From positions 18,651,021 through 18,715,020 of the forward strand of contig OX387602.1 in assembly GCA_947568835.1 (NCBI GenBank): a stretch of 64,000 bases of DNA, in the 5' to 3' direction. This stretch comes from Protonemura montana. Its lineage: Eukaryota; Arthropoda; Insecta; Plecoptera; Nemouridae. The position numbers and the translations under genes were made by a program. Numbering within the stretch: position 1 is the first letter of the stretch; each line of letters begins with the position of its first letter. Below the pieces are notes generated by a model. That model was not told where the DNA came from. It made no database searches and saw nothing but the letters and a program-made list of their open reading frames with translations. Positions 9,983-22,600 of this stretch are shown here, one piece after another.

Positions 9983-11164
9983 AACCCGCCGCCACCCAAT
10001 CAAGCTAGTCCCACCCCCCACCCACCCACTTTTCACACCCTCCCACGCACACAAATAATTCATTGGTTAGTTAAAGACACAAATCATTATTTATTTTACC
10101 AAATACAATGTCAGGCCAAGAATGTCACCTTACTGGTACATATTAGAATTTTGTCAATTAATGTACAATATATTTGACCTTGTTTTCAAAAGTGCTACCA
10201 CGTCAATATTATTATTTGCTAACATAATACAAGTACTATTATGTTATGTATCAAAAATTATACTAAATACAAGCTAATTTGGCAATTGGAAAATGACTAC
10301 ACGATCAGTTCTTGCCAGCACATCGTTTACAGTGTCGTATCAATATCGATGTCGGACTAAATACAGCCCTAAAATCAATGAAACTGTGAGCACACCACTC
10401 GAAATAAATGCTACAAAAGTATACATGACTTACAAATATGCGTGGTTAGTAATAAATGACAAACAGAATATACAGGTAACTAAATACTTAACAGATAAGT
10501 AGGGGTAGCGCTGATGATTAGAATTGAGATCTATTCTTGGGCCAGCGAAACTTGAATTCAACGCAATGGGACAAGTTGTCGCATATCACGAGTCTGATTA
10601 TAATTAACGTGGGAGGAAAACCAAAACATAACACATCATATCAAACATTGGTGGAAAATTTTACGCCATTACGAAATATTTCGTCATAACATTTACGGTA
10701 ATAACTAATAACCTCTCGGCTGATATTTCTGCAACTGAAAGAATGGCTTTTCGAAAGCGTAACATAATATATTGCCGGAGATTTGCTTATACTGACAATT
10801 ATTGCCCACTGTAGATTGGTAAGGTTTACCTATTCTTCTCTTTGGCTAAACAAAAGACTAGACAAAAAGTAAGTACCATAATAATTAGACAGCTACTAAA
10901 TAAACTCAGGAGCAAGGAATAGCTCTTAGACAAAGCTACAGAAAGATTTCCAAATATTATTATAAAAACAAAGAAAACGCAATCCACGCAATGCGCCGAG
11001 GAATGTGAAAATGAAAGTCAAACTCATAGGTAATGGACAAAGACTTGAAACAAATGAATCTCAATTGTCATTACATCATTAAAATTAGCACGTGACAATA
11101 AATGCAAACAAAGCGCAATTTGAGGAAAGTGAAAATGAAATGCAAACCCGTAGGTCTCTGTACG
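9983..11164. other. Non-coding interior of the CACTA-like element
   Basis: AT-rich sequence between the subterminal repeats and the last exon of the DUF4806 gene. No ORF with recognisable domains is present. Confidence 0.6.
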
Positions 11165-13215
11165 CTAGACATCATGGGAAGGTCCGGGTATTTGCTCTGC
11201 GGTAGCGGCTATCTTCTTAGCGCCTCTAAGCGCACGTCCTCCGTTCCGGTCAGATGACTTTCTTAGCCAGATCTTCAGACGGTCCATCACATCTGTATGC
11301 GTTGCCGAGCTGGTAAAAGGATTTTTTTTTACCGCAGCTGAAAATTCAAATTAAATTAGTTAAAAAATACCCTATTCATATAAAAAGTACATGTTAGAAC
11401 GAGCAGCATCATGGAAACCAATCAGTGAAACCAAATCTAAGAAACAGATGCTCAAGATGACATTGACCATGGTAAAGCAACAAGAGCCATCTCGGACTCG
11501 CATCCGGAAGGTCACTGTTTGATTCTTGGGGACTGGCTTGGTGTGGCTTGGTGGTTTCCGTGATTTTCCATACCCATTCCAAGCAAATTTGCTCAATTCT
11601 TAGCATTTCCAATTAAGTCTTCGCTTTTGTGATTTTATGCTTTTTCAAAACCAAAATTTAATTGAAATGTCAATGAAATACATTCATTAAAACCATCTGA
11701 CAGCAAAGACATTCTTGTTGTCCGGGTAGAGCTTGGACTGCGATAGATTACCTTCATGAAATTCTTAATTTGTTTTCACTCACCGACAAAAAGCTCCAAC
11801 AAAACCTTGTATCCTTTGATGGATGCCTTCCTCTCCGTGCCGCGCCAGTTCAGTCGTTTTGCAAGGTCGTGTGCCACAACGAGTTTAAAAATTTGGTCAG
11901 CTGTTACATCAAGACTCTTGGATCCCCCTTGGACTGCCAAATAGTTGACCTAAAAGATCATAAAGGCAATTGTCACGACACATTCGAATCATTATTTCCA
12001 TGATTGGCCTTAAAAATACGAGATTTTGATCTTTTATAAATATGAGAGAATAATCCGACGGCCAAAAATTTTCATCTAACATTTGGTCGGCAAATTCTCT
12101 CATCTTATATCTCTGCGGCAACTTATGTAAATAAAATACTTAATACTGACCATTTTAACAAACAACTGCCTGTCGTCTGTCAGTAGGGCATTTAGCCCGG
12201 CGAGTTCAAGTTCTGTGCTGACAGGAATCTGATCAAAATCGCAGGCCCGGACAATGTTCTCAAATGCGTTCGTCTTTAGCTGTTCCAGCACTTGCACCAG
12301 CATCGCCGAAACTCTCTTTGTTTCACGAGAATTTTCTTCCAGCATCTCGATTACCTTGCGTTGAAACTCTGTAACAAATTAATAATTCCCAATATATTAA
12401 TTACAATGTACGTACACCAACAAACTTTATATATATTTATCATAATTAAGAGAATCCAACCTCCGGTGGCTGCAGGCGTTCCTGTGGGTAATACTGGTGG
12501 CATGCGAGAGCTTGCATTTTGCAGCCCCAATGTTTGCGGAATGTTTGCCGAATGTCTTGCAGCGTTTTCCGTTGTCTTTTTCTGGCTACCACAGGCTCCT
12601 GACGACCACCTTCATCTTCACTTGATGCTGACCCGATGTTTTCTAGGTCATCTTCGGAGTTAACCCTGTACTTAGAAGCGGTCTTTCGCTTCCTGTGGAC
12701 GTCCAATTCTGGGTCTAAGTCGCTGGTGTACTGTGCTTTGGACCAGCTGGTGATAGCTTGTTCATACGTGCCTGCAGAGATCAATTAATACCCCAGTTAG
12801 AAAACATGTCATCAGTTGGCAAAAATTACCATTTCAATAGCTCTAAAAGGCCAAGACCGCTTCGGATTGATGGACTCCACTCCAGCAGTGGATGATAGAA
12901 AGCTACTAGATACTCTTGAATAATCAGAATCTAAATTTAAATTTGTATTAATCTGGTAGAGGTAGTAAACAATTAATTTAATTCTTAGCATGTTAAGATT
13001 ACTCACAGCTTTGGAGTTTGAATTTAGCCCTGTGCAAAGACCAAGTTGACGCATCCGGAACCATCTCCGTACGGACGGCTTTCCGAAACGATGCCTCGGA
13101 CTTGAAGTAGGGCCACCAAACGCAAAGTTCATCCGCTTCATTCATATGCACCCACGACATTGGAACAGGTGCAACAGCGTCGTCTTCTTCGACGAGCGCA
13201 ACAATGGCATAATTT
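11165..13215 (-). CDS. DUF4806-domain protein, five visible exons
   Basis: A spliced gene of the kind often found beside DNA transposases in animals. Exons in transcription order: 13215-13007 (YAIVALVEEDDAVAPVPMSW, then a WWPYF segment), 12771-12461 (basic, acidic linker), 12368-12151 (coiled region, ends in LLTDDRQLFVKM), 11949-11784 (VNYLAVQGG...), 11337-11165 (DRLKIWLRKSSDRNGGR and stop TAG). Every border has GT-AG and phases agree across the 11784/11337 junction. The last three exons make the DUF4806 fold. The first exon with the start codon is upstream of 13215 and not identified. The role of DUF4806 proteins is unknown; a DNA-binding accessory factor for the element is a guess. Confidence 0.7.
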
Positions 13216-13471
13216 CTGCAATATGCATACCATATAAAACGATCTTTGTTTTTAACTTAGCACACAAAACATGACCACTTTTTCTCTATTGTTTCTAATC
13301 TAGGATGTTCCCTTTTTTCTGTTCTTTTATCATCGGTTCAATAAGAATAGATATTTCTGTCGATTTCTGTCAGTTAAATACATGGTTGTCTCACACCAAA
13401 TGACACAGGTAGTGTCCCAATGTTTCTGATCCCAATGCGCTGTGGATTCCACCGGCTATTCCACTTTTCGA

Positions 13472-15598
13472 CTACATATGGTGCATCGGCATACAAACAA
13501 AACCAGCCTTGTAAGGCAAACATACTGCTTTACTGTCAATTTCACTAATGTTATACACGCAAAGCTTCTCTGATAGTTCCTTTACAAAAAATATGGAAAG
13601 ATTTGAAGAATCACAAGGATATTCAAAAAAGTTATCTCTCTTGCGGAATCTTTTGCAGAGTAAGAGCAGGGAATCGGATTCATGTTTTACAAAGTAGTAC
13701 AAACGAACAATATGCCCATTTTTTAAAAACACACAGCTATCTTTCAGGTTTGCTGTTGATAACCTAAAATGGGGACCTCTGACTTTTTTGAAATACCCCC
13801 CATTTAATCCCAAAACACAGCCGTTTTCAGGAATAAAATGACTGGACGGAATTTCTTTCATTTGACTGTACAAATCTGTATCGGGATCCAAATAGTTCAC
13901 CCGCTCCAGAAGTCTGCGGCATACTTGCTGGAGTGGCTTGTTACCTGTTCGTAACAGTCTCTTTATTTGACCCAAGAAATTCTCAAACGGAAAAGCACTA
14001 AATGTTTCAGCAGGCCCTAAGCGGCCAACTTGCCGACTCAAATGAATCAATGAGTGGACATTATAGACTACAAATGAACGCCCATATAGCTCTTCCGCAT
14101 GTTTAACAAATGCCCTCAGAAGTTCGTCGGCATATTCGTGGAAAGTCCATAGCCTGTTACTAACTAGATACATCATAGCTACAGAAAAAAGCATGAAGTT
14201 ACTGTACTGCTCATCAGAAAGAACACCTCTTAAAACCACAGGCCCTAAATACAAAAGAAATTGACGAAACTCCACGGCTTTCCACTTGTCCATCTCAGAA
14301 ACCGAGCGTGGTTTCCGACCAAATTCATAAGGCCAAAACTTTTTGGCATCAACTAAACGGTCACTGATAGTATGAATTGATCTACTCAATAACCGTGCAG
14401 GGCGGGGCCCAGACTTCCAAGTATTCAGTAGACGTTTTGTGACACCTAAATAAACAAGGTGCATAGGGTCCAAAGGAAATGTTGTTACCAGCCCTACGCC
14501 CAAGTCTTCTAAAGGTGAAATACCTTTATGGTGAGCTTCATTTTCATGGTTAGCAAATGATTGATCGGTGCGAACAGGTGCATTCTGTTCTAGAAATATC
14601 AAGCGGTGCTCGAAATGTTCCCCCTTTTGAGTGCAGCCGTCACATCCAAAGAACCCATTATGGGCTTTAGTACATTTCATAAAAGCTTTCGCAGGAGTAT
14701 CACAAATAAAAGCTCTAATGCGAACTTCAAGTCTGCTTTCTCTAAAAACAAACCCATGTTCCATCATGTCTTTTAGATCATGGACAAATCTAAGCAAGTA
14801 GTCCTCGACTGGTGGTTTTGATGTCCCACAAAACAAAGCAATTGGAAAAGGAGAATGAGAAACATCTTCTTCAACAAGACATAAAATTGGCCAAAGCTGT
14901 GCATTGGAACTTCCAGATATTGGAAGTCCATCGACATTGAAGTTTAACTGCAGGACCTTACAATCGGGGACAAGCTTAGTAGATTCCAGGTGCTTTCGCA
15001 AACTATCAGATAAGCCAAAATTATAAAAATCGCCACCACCCATTTCTTCAATTTGAACAATACTAGGCGTGTGCTGTAAAGTCCTTGCATCGGTAGGTAA
15101 ATCGGGGTGCCAGCGTTTAAGCCCTTTCAATAGCTCCGTTAATGCACTCTGAGTGATGTTATTGTGTAACCCCCAATGCCTCAAAAAATCTCGTAAGCTG
15201 TCGCAGTTGTCATCCTGCTCATCACCAGAATCACTATCATATCCAGCTTCGTCACAGTTAAAATTGGAATTTGAATCAAAAAATTCATCATCAGATTCAG
15301 AAATCTCATCAAATTCTTTCTGGGTTATTTCATTCGGACCAATAAGTAGGCTCGCATTACAGCTTTCTACTATGCTATCACCTTCTGGTTCTGCTCGGGC
15401 AGAAAGAAGATCTTTGGGTTCTGCACTAACGCTACTATGCTTGGGTTCCGCGCTCCCTTCGTTTGATTGATGATTGGCGGCGATAACATTTAAAGCAGCT
15501 TGGCGATTAATATCACAGATATGAGCATCAACAGCTTTTTTCAGATTCCGTTTCTTCTGCCATCTACTCAAAGATTTGGTAACCGTGGTTTTTCCCAT
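13472..15598 (-). CDS. CACTA-like (DUF4218-type) transposase
   Basis: An intact 708-residue ORF of a transposase family common in animal genomes. The N-terminus is basic (residues 1-40), then an acidic low-complexity stretch (about 95-135, SESDDEFFDS, DSDSGDEQDD). The core has FNVDGLPISGSSNAQLWPIL (about 222-241), FICDTPAKA, a Cys pair in CDGCTQKGEH (about 327), and DPMHLVYLGVTKRLL (about 386-400). The C-terminal half resembles DUF4218 of plant CACTA transposases (NVHSLIHLSRQVGRLGPAETFSAFPFEN, written here only as the HSLIHL and GPAETFSAFPFEN motifs). The start is the first Met, with no competing upstream start. No stop or frameshift is present, so this may be a functional source enzyme. Confidence 0.75.
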   Translation of the reverse strand: MGKTTVTKSLSRWQKKRNLKKAVDAHICDINRQAALNVIAANHQSNEGSAEPKHSSVSAEPKDLLSARAEPEGDSIVESCNASLLIGPNEITQKEFDEISESDDEFFDSNSNFNCDEAGYDSDSGDEQDDNCDSLRDFLRHWGLHNNITQSALTELLKGLKRWHPDLPTDARTLQHTPSIVQIEEMGGGDFYNFGLSDSLRKHLESTKLVPDCKVLQLNFNVDGLPISGSSNAQLWPILCLVEEDVSHSPFPIALFCGTSKPPVEDYLLRFVHDLKDMMEHGFVFRESRLEVRIRAFICDTPAKAFMKCTKAHNGFFGCDGCTQKGEHFEHRLIFLEQNAPVRTDQSFANHENEAHHKGISPLEDLGVGLVTTFPLDPMHLVYLGVTKRLLNTWKSGPRPARLLSRSIHTISDRLVDAKKFWPYEFGRKPRSVSEMDKWKAVEFRQFLLYLGPVVLRGVLSDEQYSNFMLFSVAMMYLVSNRLWTFHEYADELLRAFVKHAEELYGRSFVVYNVHSLIHLSRQVGRLGPAETFSAFPFENFLGQIKRLLRTGNKPLQQVCRRLLERVNYLDPDTDLYSQMKEIPSSHFIPENGCVLGLNGGYFKKVRGPHFRLSTANLKDSCVFLKNGHIVRLYYFVKHESDSLLLLCKRFRKRDNFFEYPCDSSNLSIFFVKELSEKLCVYNISEIDSKAVCLPYKAGFVCMPMHHM

Positions 15599-16330
15599 TT
15601 TCGCAAACTGAAGGTTTCCTATACTGACCGTAGGGGAGTCTGTGCAGGCTTCATGGCTTTAATTGAACCTGGAATAAAAAGGTAAGGGAACATTAGAATA
15701 CAATTTGATGGTCGGAATTGACAAACCTAACCAAAAAATATAAGAGACCAGCGCAGCACAATAATATGCGATGCGTATATTGTACTTCATGTGCGACCAA
15801 CACGACACATGCAAAATAGCACATGCGATACGATGATGTGTTTCAAGTGCAAATTATCATAATAATATGATAGAATTCAAGATTATAACTTACCGAAAGG
15901 CGAAAACTACAATTTACCAACATGTGCCCAGAACAGGCCATAGAAACTTCGAGGTCCGTTCCGTTGTTCCGCTCCGTTTGCTCTGTTCCTCTATTCCATT
16001 CCGTTTTGGTTCACTGAATGCACACGAGAACCGCGAAGTTTCAAACGCTCATTTTTGCAGAAAGCGAGTTGTTTATCATTGTGGTTATATCTAGTCTATT
16101 TATTCTTCTAGTTTAAGGGCGTTAAATGAAAGAAATCGATTCTTTTTAAAGGAACAGTACTATAACTATACAGCCTGCAAATTATGCAATACTTCCCTTA
16201 ATTATTTTGCACGATAAGTCAATAAATCTCTTCGGGCACCGAGTTTATTAAAATCGAGGAACAATGAACTGTTATTTTCAAAAAATCAATAAAATTTAAA
16301 GATTTATTTAATATACAGCGTATTTATTGG
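15599..16330. other. Non-coding upstream region of the CACTA-like transposase
   Basis: AT-rich sequence that probably holds the promoter and 5' leader of the - strand transposase. No domain-bearing ORF is visible. Confidence 0.5.
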
Positions 16331-16552
16331 CGCACTGCTGGCTATCAAACGCTGGCCCAGCACTCGATTACGGCACTCAGTCGACACATAAAAAAGTGCT
16401 GTTTGACGGGTACTGAGCCAGTCCTGGCCCGACAATGGATATTTAGTGTGTTTTTTCCGTCACTGTTCCGCCATTGGCGCGGTACACGTCGCCCGGCACT
16501 AAACTGAAATGCCATCACGCCAGCTGTCGGCCGGCAGTTAGCCAACACTTGC

Positions 16553-16564
16553 TTGTTGCTGGGG
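16553..16564 (-). repeat. CACTA-like element right terminal inverted repeat
   Basis: TTGTTGCTGGGG, an exact reverse complement of 9731-9742. It is followed by the duplicated AA and then the rest of the gypsy LTR. Confidence 0.9.
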
Positions 16565-16566
16565 AA

Positions 16567-16659
16567 TCCTTGCTTTATTTCGCCATCACCGGAAGTCCCC
16601 CACTCCTGTCTCTATCATCTTTACACAGGGTTTTTGACTCCGGTAGTAGGGACACTACA
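16567..16659 (-). repeat. Gypsy B 3' LTR, second part
   Basis: 93 bp matching 28951-29043 with very few differences, ending GACACTACA. Together with 9672-9730 it gives a 152-bp LTR. Confidence 0.9.
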
Positions 16660-16809
16660 TTCCCCTCGTCTTTTAAAGTAAAAACATGAGATTTGTAAAA
16701 TACACACAGATTTAGCACATGGAATAAGTTGAAAGAACATTTTGAATGTAACTTAAAAACAAACATGAGTGATGGTACATAGTTATAATAAGAGAATAGT
16801 GACATTGAG

Positions 16810-18568
16810 TCAATCATTGTAACGAGCTGGCACTCGATGATTTCTTCGAGGCCGGGGATTAGGTCGTTCCGCCGGGATGGCCACGTCTTCATCAGGAGCT
16901 GTTAAGTCATCGACAGGAGCCACTGGTGCCGCATAGTTCCCTGTGTCTGACTCGTCCACATCTAGCTCGTCCTTTTCAAGCGTGGTTGAGGTTTTGCCAT
17001 TGTATAACTTAAAAAACGACGCATTCCGACAGATCAGTTTCGAGCCGCGGATGGCCTTGATTTGAGAACCATTCACCTGCGTAATGGTGTATGGGTCAGG
17101 GTCAAACCGGGTGGTAAGCCTTGTTCTCTTGTCTTGTTGGCAAAGTGCTAGGTCTCCGATCTGCAAGTTGCGTTCCTTCACGTGCCTTTTTTCGTCGGCA
17201 TATTGCTTGTATTTCTCTTTCCCCTCTGCGTCCCTTTTCCGGAGATCATCATCTTCGGACTGTTTGGTCACAGATGGTAGAGTCATCCGCATTTTTCTTG
17301 TGAACATCAATTCGCACTTCTTACGATTAAGAGTCAGTCCAACTAATTCCAACTTGGCTACCACGGCCATCAGGGCGGTGTTGTGTTCTTCTCTGGTTTT
17401 GCCGTAGATTAGAATATCATCGCTGACATTGATCACATTGGGGATGTTAGACAATGTCTGACGTATCGAGTCTTGAAACACCTTGGCAGCTGAGTTTATG
17501 CCGAAGCTGAGGCGTTTGTAGCGTCGTAACCCAATATGAGTAGAGAACGTTGTGATTGAGCGAGATTCAGGATCTAGTTCTAGCTGATGGTATCCATCGT
17601 TAAAGTCCAGCTTTGAGAAACAGATGGCACCGTTGAGACTAGAGATAATGTCTTCGAGAGTGGGTGTGACATGTCTAACACGTTTGATGGCTTCATTGGC
17701 TCTTCGCATGTCTACGCACAGACGTACGACTTCATGGTTGTGGGGCTTTGGGACCACCACGATGGGCGATACCCAGGGCGTAGGACCATCGACTTTTTCA
17801 ATGATGTCAGCCTCCTCGAGCCATTTGATCTCCTCTTCTACGAGCTTCCTTACGTGAAAAGGAATTCTCCTGTGTTTCTGGGCTACTGGAGGAACGTTTT
17901 CGTCAACATGCAGGTGTACTTGGAATGTGTTCAACATGCCGACTCCTCTGAAGAGACTGGGGTGTTTCTGTTCAATTCTAGCCATGTCGATGACAGGTGG
18001 AGTGACATTCACTGCACATGTCACTGAGATTAGACTCAACGCGATCGAGTCTTTGCAACTGAGTAGGGATTCCGTGTTCCCGTTGATGACGTAGATGTCG
18101 CTTACAATTGTGTGATAACTGTACGACGAGAGTAGCAGTGAAAACTCCAACAATGTCAAGACTGACCTTGGATCCAAATGGGAATATGTGAGTACTTGTC
18201 GTCTGCAATTTCGGCGTGGTCGGGAACAATTTGAGTGTGGACGCCGATATGACGTTCACGCTTGTGCCGGTGTCAACCATGAACTGGACGGTAGTGCCGT
18301 TGACTTGAATGTCAGTCTTGATGCAGCGACGACTGACAGATCCCACTGACTGTGTGTTAAACGCGTGTTCCTCATCGGACGACTCTAGCTGATTTGCTGT
18401 CTGCTGTTGATCAGGGTGCTGGTGAGTTGGCTCAGAGACGGTGGCTCTGGCTGCTTCCCTTCCTGATGACGTCTCGGTATGGCTCGCCTCTCCTCTGCAA
18501 ACTTGAGAAAAGTGATTGAGTTTCTTACATTTGTTGCACGTCTTGCCGTATGCGGGACACCGGGACAT
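16810..18568 (-). pseudogene. Gypsy B zinc knuckle, protease and internally deleted pol
   Basis: Two overlapping frames. The 18568-17978 frame, open further upstream to about 18728, carries CCHC-like motifs (CQHCGRAW, CNKCKKLNHFSQVC) and an aspartic protease with VDTGTS. The 18177-16810 frame carries the RT from the linker through KLDFNDGYHQLELD, but the active site reads VSDDILIYG instead of YMDD or FMDD. It then jumps in frame from LNRKKCELMFTRKM to a C-terminal integrase tail (QYADEKRHVKERNLQIGDLAL). RNase H and the integrase core are absent. The product could not reverse-transcribe or integrate by itself. Confidence 0.8.
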
Positions 18569-18728
18569 TCCCCCTAGGTGCGGCCAGGCTCTGCCACAGT
18601 GCTGACATGTCGCGGATTGAGCAGGAACGTGTTTAGACGATGCCCATTTCCTCGGAGGCGTGACTCCGCATGTGTGGTTGCAGCATGCCTTGGTGTTTAG
18701 GCGAAGATTTAAAACTGAAAACTGAAAT

Positions 18729-19536
18729 TTTGTTACCTCGGTGGTATATCAAGCTGAATTTTGTACCACGTGTTCAGAACACTCTAGAGGGGCTGTGAAA
18801 CATTCTACACCCGAATCGTCCTTCCGGAACAACCCCAAAAAAATTGCCAAAGTCAAAATTTCACGAAAAAAATGGAAAAATTGCTTTCGCGTTCACTAAA
18901 AATACAGACTTATTAGAAGTTCCAAATTTCTTCTGATGCATTCTATAACATATGGGTAGTAATATTATTTGTCAATATTCCGACATATTTTTATTTTGAT
19001 AGTCGAAACCCGAAAAAAATAGACCAAAAATCGCACTAAAATGAAATACGCGGCGCAAAGTGAGTTGGTGTATGCGAACTATTGGTTTCCGCGAACTTTT
19101 ATTAGTACCATTCGATAGATCTGTTCATTGGGCACTAGGAAAAAAATATAAAGTTACCAAAACGCAAACTTCATAGCAGACTTTTGTCCGAAGAAGCGGC
19201 GCGCGACGCGCGCAACTCTTTTCCCGCCGTTTTTTACAACGTCTTAAAAACACTCACAAAGCAAAAAAATCTCGCATTTTTGCTAGAAATCATGTCAAGA
19301 CTATTTTATTTGACATCCCTATATGAAAAAAACACAGCATTTTCATCCCCTAAAAAACACCCCTATTTGCATTTTTTCGTATTTTGCGTTATCCTCGCAA
19401 TTTTTGGTTTGCAATTAAGTTACATTTAGAGTAAGCGGCTAAATAATATTACATGTGATATATATTGCGAATAAGGGGTAAAACATCCCCCTGTAGACTA
19501 CTAAAATAACCAGCAGTGGTGTACATTGCCGTTAGT
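18729..19536 (+). repeat. Academ-like element, left terminal inverted repeat (808 bp)
   Basis: Begins TTTGTTACCTCGGTGG and ends ATTGCCGTTAGT. It matches the reverse complement of 27262-28067 with only scattered changes. It contains a small palindrome GCGCGC-GAC-GCGCGC at 19199-19213. The high identity between the two copies suggests recent insertion or gene conversion. Confidence 0.9.
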
Positions 19537-19649
19537 GCGTCGTCCACCCAATGTACCACAGGGCATCTAATGCGATATTTTATTGTATGTGTAAATTGTT
19601 TTAGTACTTGAGATATTTATAATTAACAAGGTTTTACCAGGAATGCAAT

Positions 19650-22600
19650 TTACAAGTCGTCTTCGTCGTCAACAAATTTAGCATTGTTGAAAGTGTTGTG
19701 ACAATTGCTGCAGCAGCGGCACACTTCTGTGCATGCAAGGCCATCGCGATTACAAATGCATGTTGTGGACCGATTGCACTGCAATTTCGTCTTGCACGTG
19801 CAAAAAAAATCGCTAAGTTTCTCAGTCACACAGAGGCCGATGTAGTAGACCGGAGAAACAAAATTCGCTCCTTCAATTCTCTGCCAGCCGTGATCAATCG
19901 GGCCTTTAAAACAAAAATTTAAATTACAAAAATGAACCGATAAAAAAATGAAATATTATCATGTAAATTTGGAAACAAGACAGAGCATCTTACTTGGAAT
20001 ATTGGGAAGTTGCTCGTGTGCTGTCGTCCAGGTCAGGCACTGCCATGCAGCTCGCTTGACATGCTGTAAGAAGGAGGCTTCGCACGGTGGTAGTTTTGAA
20101 ACTGACATCGACCTTGCTGTTGACATTTTGATTCGCATGTCATTTAAAGAGCCGTGTTGAGTTTTAAGCTTCTTGCCTTGGTCGTAGAGAACAGCCACAA
20201 ATTTCCTAGCTTCATCCACAGCATAGTTGTCATTTCCTTTGTGAAAGTTTGCAAGCATTGAAATCTCGTCTTCGCTCATCTTTAGAGCTTGATTTAAAAC
20301 CTTCTTACCGATTCCATAAAAAGAGGAAACTGAATCGCAGCCTGTCAATGCGTGTATTGCTGGCAATGCGGCGCAAACATGACTGCCTAACTTCTGTGCT
20401 ATTTCGTGAAGGGGGACGAATCTCTTTTTATCGCTGTCTTGGATATTCCAAGGGGAAGAACTTTCGGATCTATTCCACAAACTTGTTTTCCTTGTTTAAA
20501 AACGCTTCTCGGACTCCCAACATCACTCCGATAATGCGGTTCTCCTCTTAGGACAACGTTTCCATTCACTCGTTTTGTGATAATAAAACGCTTGCATGGT
20601 TTAAATTTAAAGTGCCATGATCCGGGGGGCTTCAGATTTTCTTGTATTTGCGACTTCCAGTCACACACCTCACATTCTGGTGACCCTAGGTTTATTACAA
20701 TGCCGTGGTTGGAGAATACTTTAACATATTCTGCTGGCTCGCAGATAACTTCCATTTTTTCAGCTCTTTTTCGATGTTCCCAAAGACACGATCCGGTGGG
20801 ATAAAGGAGTGCCCTGCCACTGGGAAAATGATTTCTAATTTCTTTACATTTTGTGGTGCAGTCTTCATCCACTTCATGCACATACCAACCATTGTGGTAT
20901 TTTTGTTCTGGCCTCCACAGCCATCAGCCACCAGACGAACAGTATCTATTCCACCCAGGTTCACGTTACTAAGTCGATGGTAAACTGCAGACGCTATTTC
21001 ATTCGAGCCTTTGTTTCTGGAGTCCTCCGTCCAGTAATATGTATGGACATTCTCCCTTGTCAACTTGCTTTTTGAGCTGCCTTCTACGATTGTGAAATTA
21101 TACATGTAGAGCTGCCGAGAGTAGTACGCCGCTTGATCGGGAACCTTCGGCAAAACTTGGTTTTTCTGGCAGTCAAATGACATTGTAACCAGCCCTGGTC
21201 TTTCTTCCTTTAGCATGTCAAAAAATGCTTTGGCCCGCAGCGAATGGACGCGTTTCTCTGTTTGAAGGGCTTGTTTTTCAATAATGTCCTTGGCTTTGGA
21301 AATTCTCTCTAGCAAACCAGTACAAGTAGAGCAAACATCAGTACGTGGGCTTTTAAATCCGAGATTATAATGTTCATTGAAAATTGATCTGAAATACCCT
21401 TGCTTCACTTTCAGCAACTGAGGTGCTTGCTCGTTGTAGAGTCGATGCATTTTATTAATGCTCAGCTCTGATGCCAAATACATTCGGCAAGAAGTTTTAC
21501 CACGGCAGTAATGGGATTCAATGCATCGGAATTTATTAATGAAGCCCATTACTGCCACCTTCCGTGTGTGGTATTTGGCACTGGTATGGTCTCCTCCTCT
21601 AGTTTCTTTCGGAATCAAGCCAGTGGCAAGGTGATTCTTCACTACGTGCTGTACACGATGCTTTGTTATTCCTAACACACCGATAAAAGTTTTCATACAC
21701 ACGGGCACCCTTGCACAACAGCTTGTACTTTTTACAAAGTACTTGGTATGACATTGTTTACCGGAGTATCTACCGTTGCCAGGTCTCCGACGAGATGGAG
21801 CCGTTCCCTCGCAGAACTTCAAAATAAACGAGTCTTGAGTGATCTTCTCAAAAGATGTGTAGAAACACTTGTGAAAATCTTGTATTTCCCTCATGGTGAG
21901 CGAGGCACAACGAAAAGCCTTCGTACTGTGCCCACAGGATGGGTAGTCAGGAAGTTCTTTTGCCGTATATCTGTTGTGGAATAATTTTCAATAATAATTG
22001 CCCGAAATAAGTGAAGACTGTTGAAATTAAAAAAGAGCGAAATAACTATCTTTAAGATTATAGGCTAGAGATCTGTATTTACCTTAGTTTCTTAGCTTCG
22101 GCCCTTTTCCACTTTGTGGGGTTCCGTTTACGCTTTCGAGCGACACTGCCATCAACAGGTGAAACCAAAACATCCATCGTATTTGTGAAACAAACAACTC
22201 TTGAAATACTTTTTAAAGAAAATACAGCCGACACCGACAGAACAGTCAAATGAATCAGATTAACCAGATCAGCTGTTCATCAGCCGGTTGTCAAAGTTCG
22301 CCATCACGTGACTAAACGGAGTGCAGCGATTGGTTGCAGGGAGAATGCCGGGTTTGCTTAGTACAGACCACTGGAGAAATCTGCTTTTGCATCCAACACT
22401 GAACTTCTCTCATTTAATTGAAGCAGAGAATGCCGTTTTTGCAACATAAACTTTTAAAAACTTGTTAGGTAAAACAATTCTCTATCGAATGATGTATCTA
22501 ACTCATTTTGTCATATTTTGGAGATTGCCGGCATTGCATCTATACGCCTCATATGACACCAGTTTCCAGCCAAACGCTGTCGATGGACGTCATTATCGGG

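Larger units (their letters stand above)
9731..16564 (-). mobile_element. CACTA/EnSpm-like DNA transposon, 6.8 kb
   Basis: The ends are exact: CCCCAGCAACAA at 9731-9742 and its reverse complement at 16553-16564, with AA duplicated (9729-9730 and 16565-16566) inside a known LTR sequence whose uninterrupted copy is at 28892-29043. Both ends carry clustered copies of a CACTGGCCCAAC-like motif. It holds two - strand genes, a DUF4218-like transposase and a DUF4806 protein. The two-base duplication, subterminal repeats and transposase type fit CACTA/EnSpm. The terminal bases are not CACTA, so the superfamily name is an inference. Confidence 0.75.

Noticed and set aside
9920..10177. Pro-rich ORF across the CACTA-like subterminal repeats
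   Set aside because: Explained by GC-rich terminal repeats read in frame; no domain.
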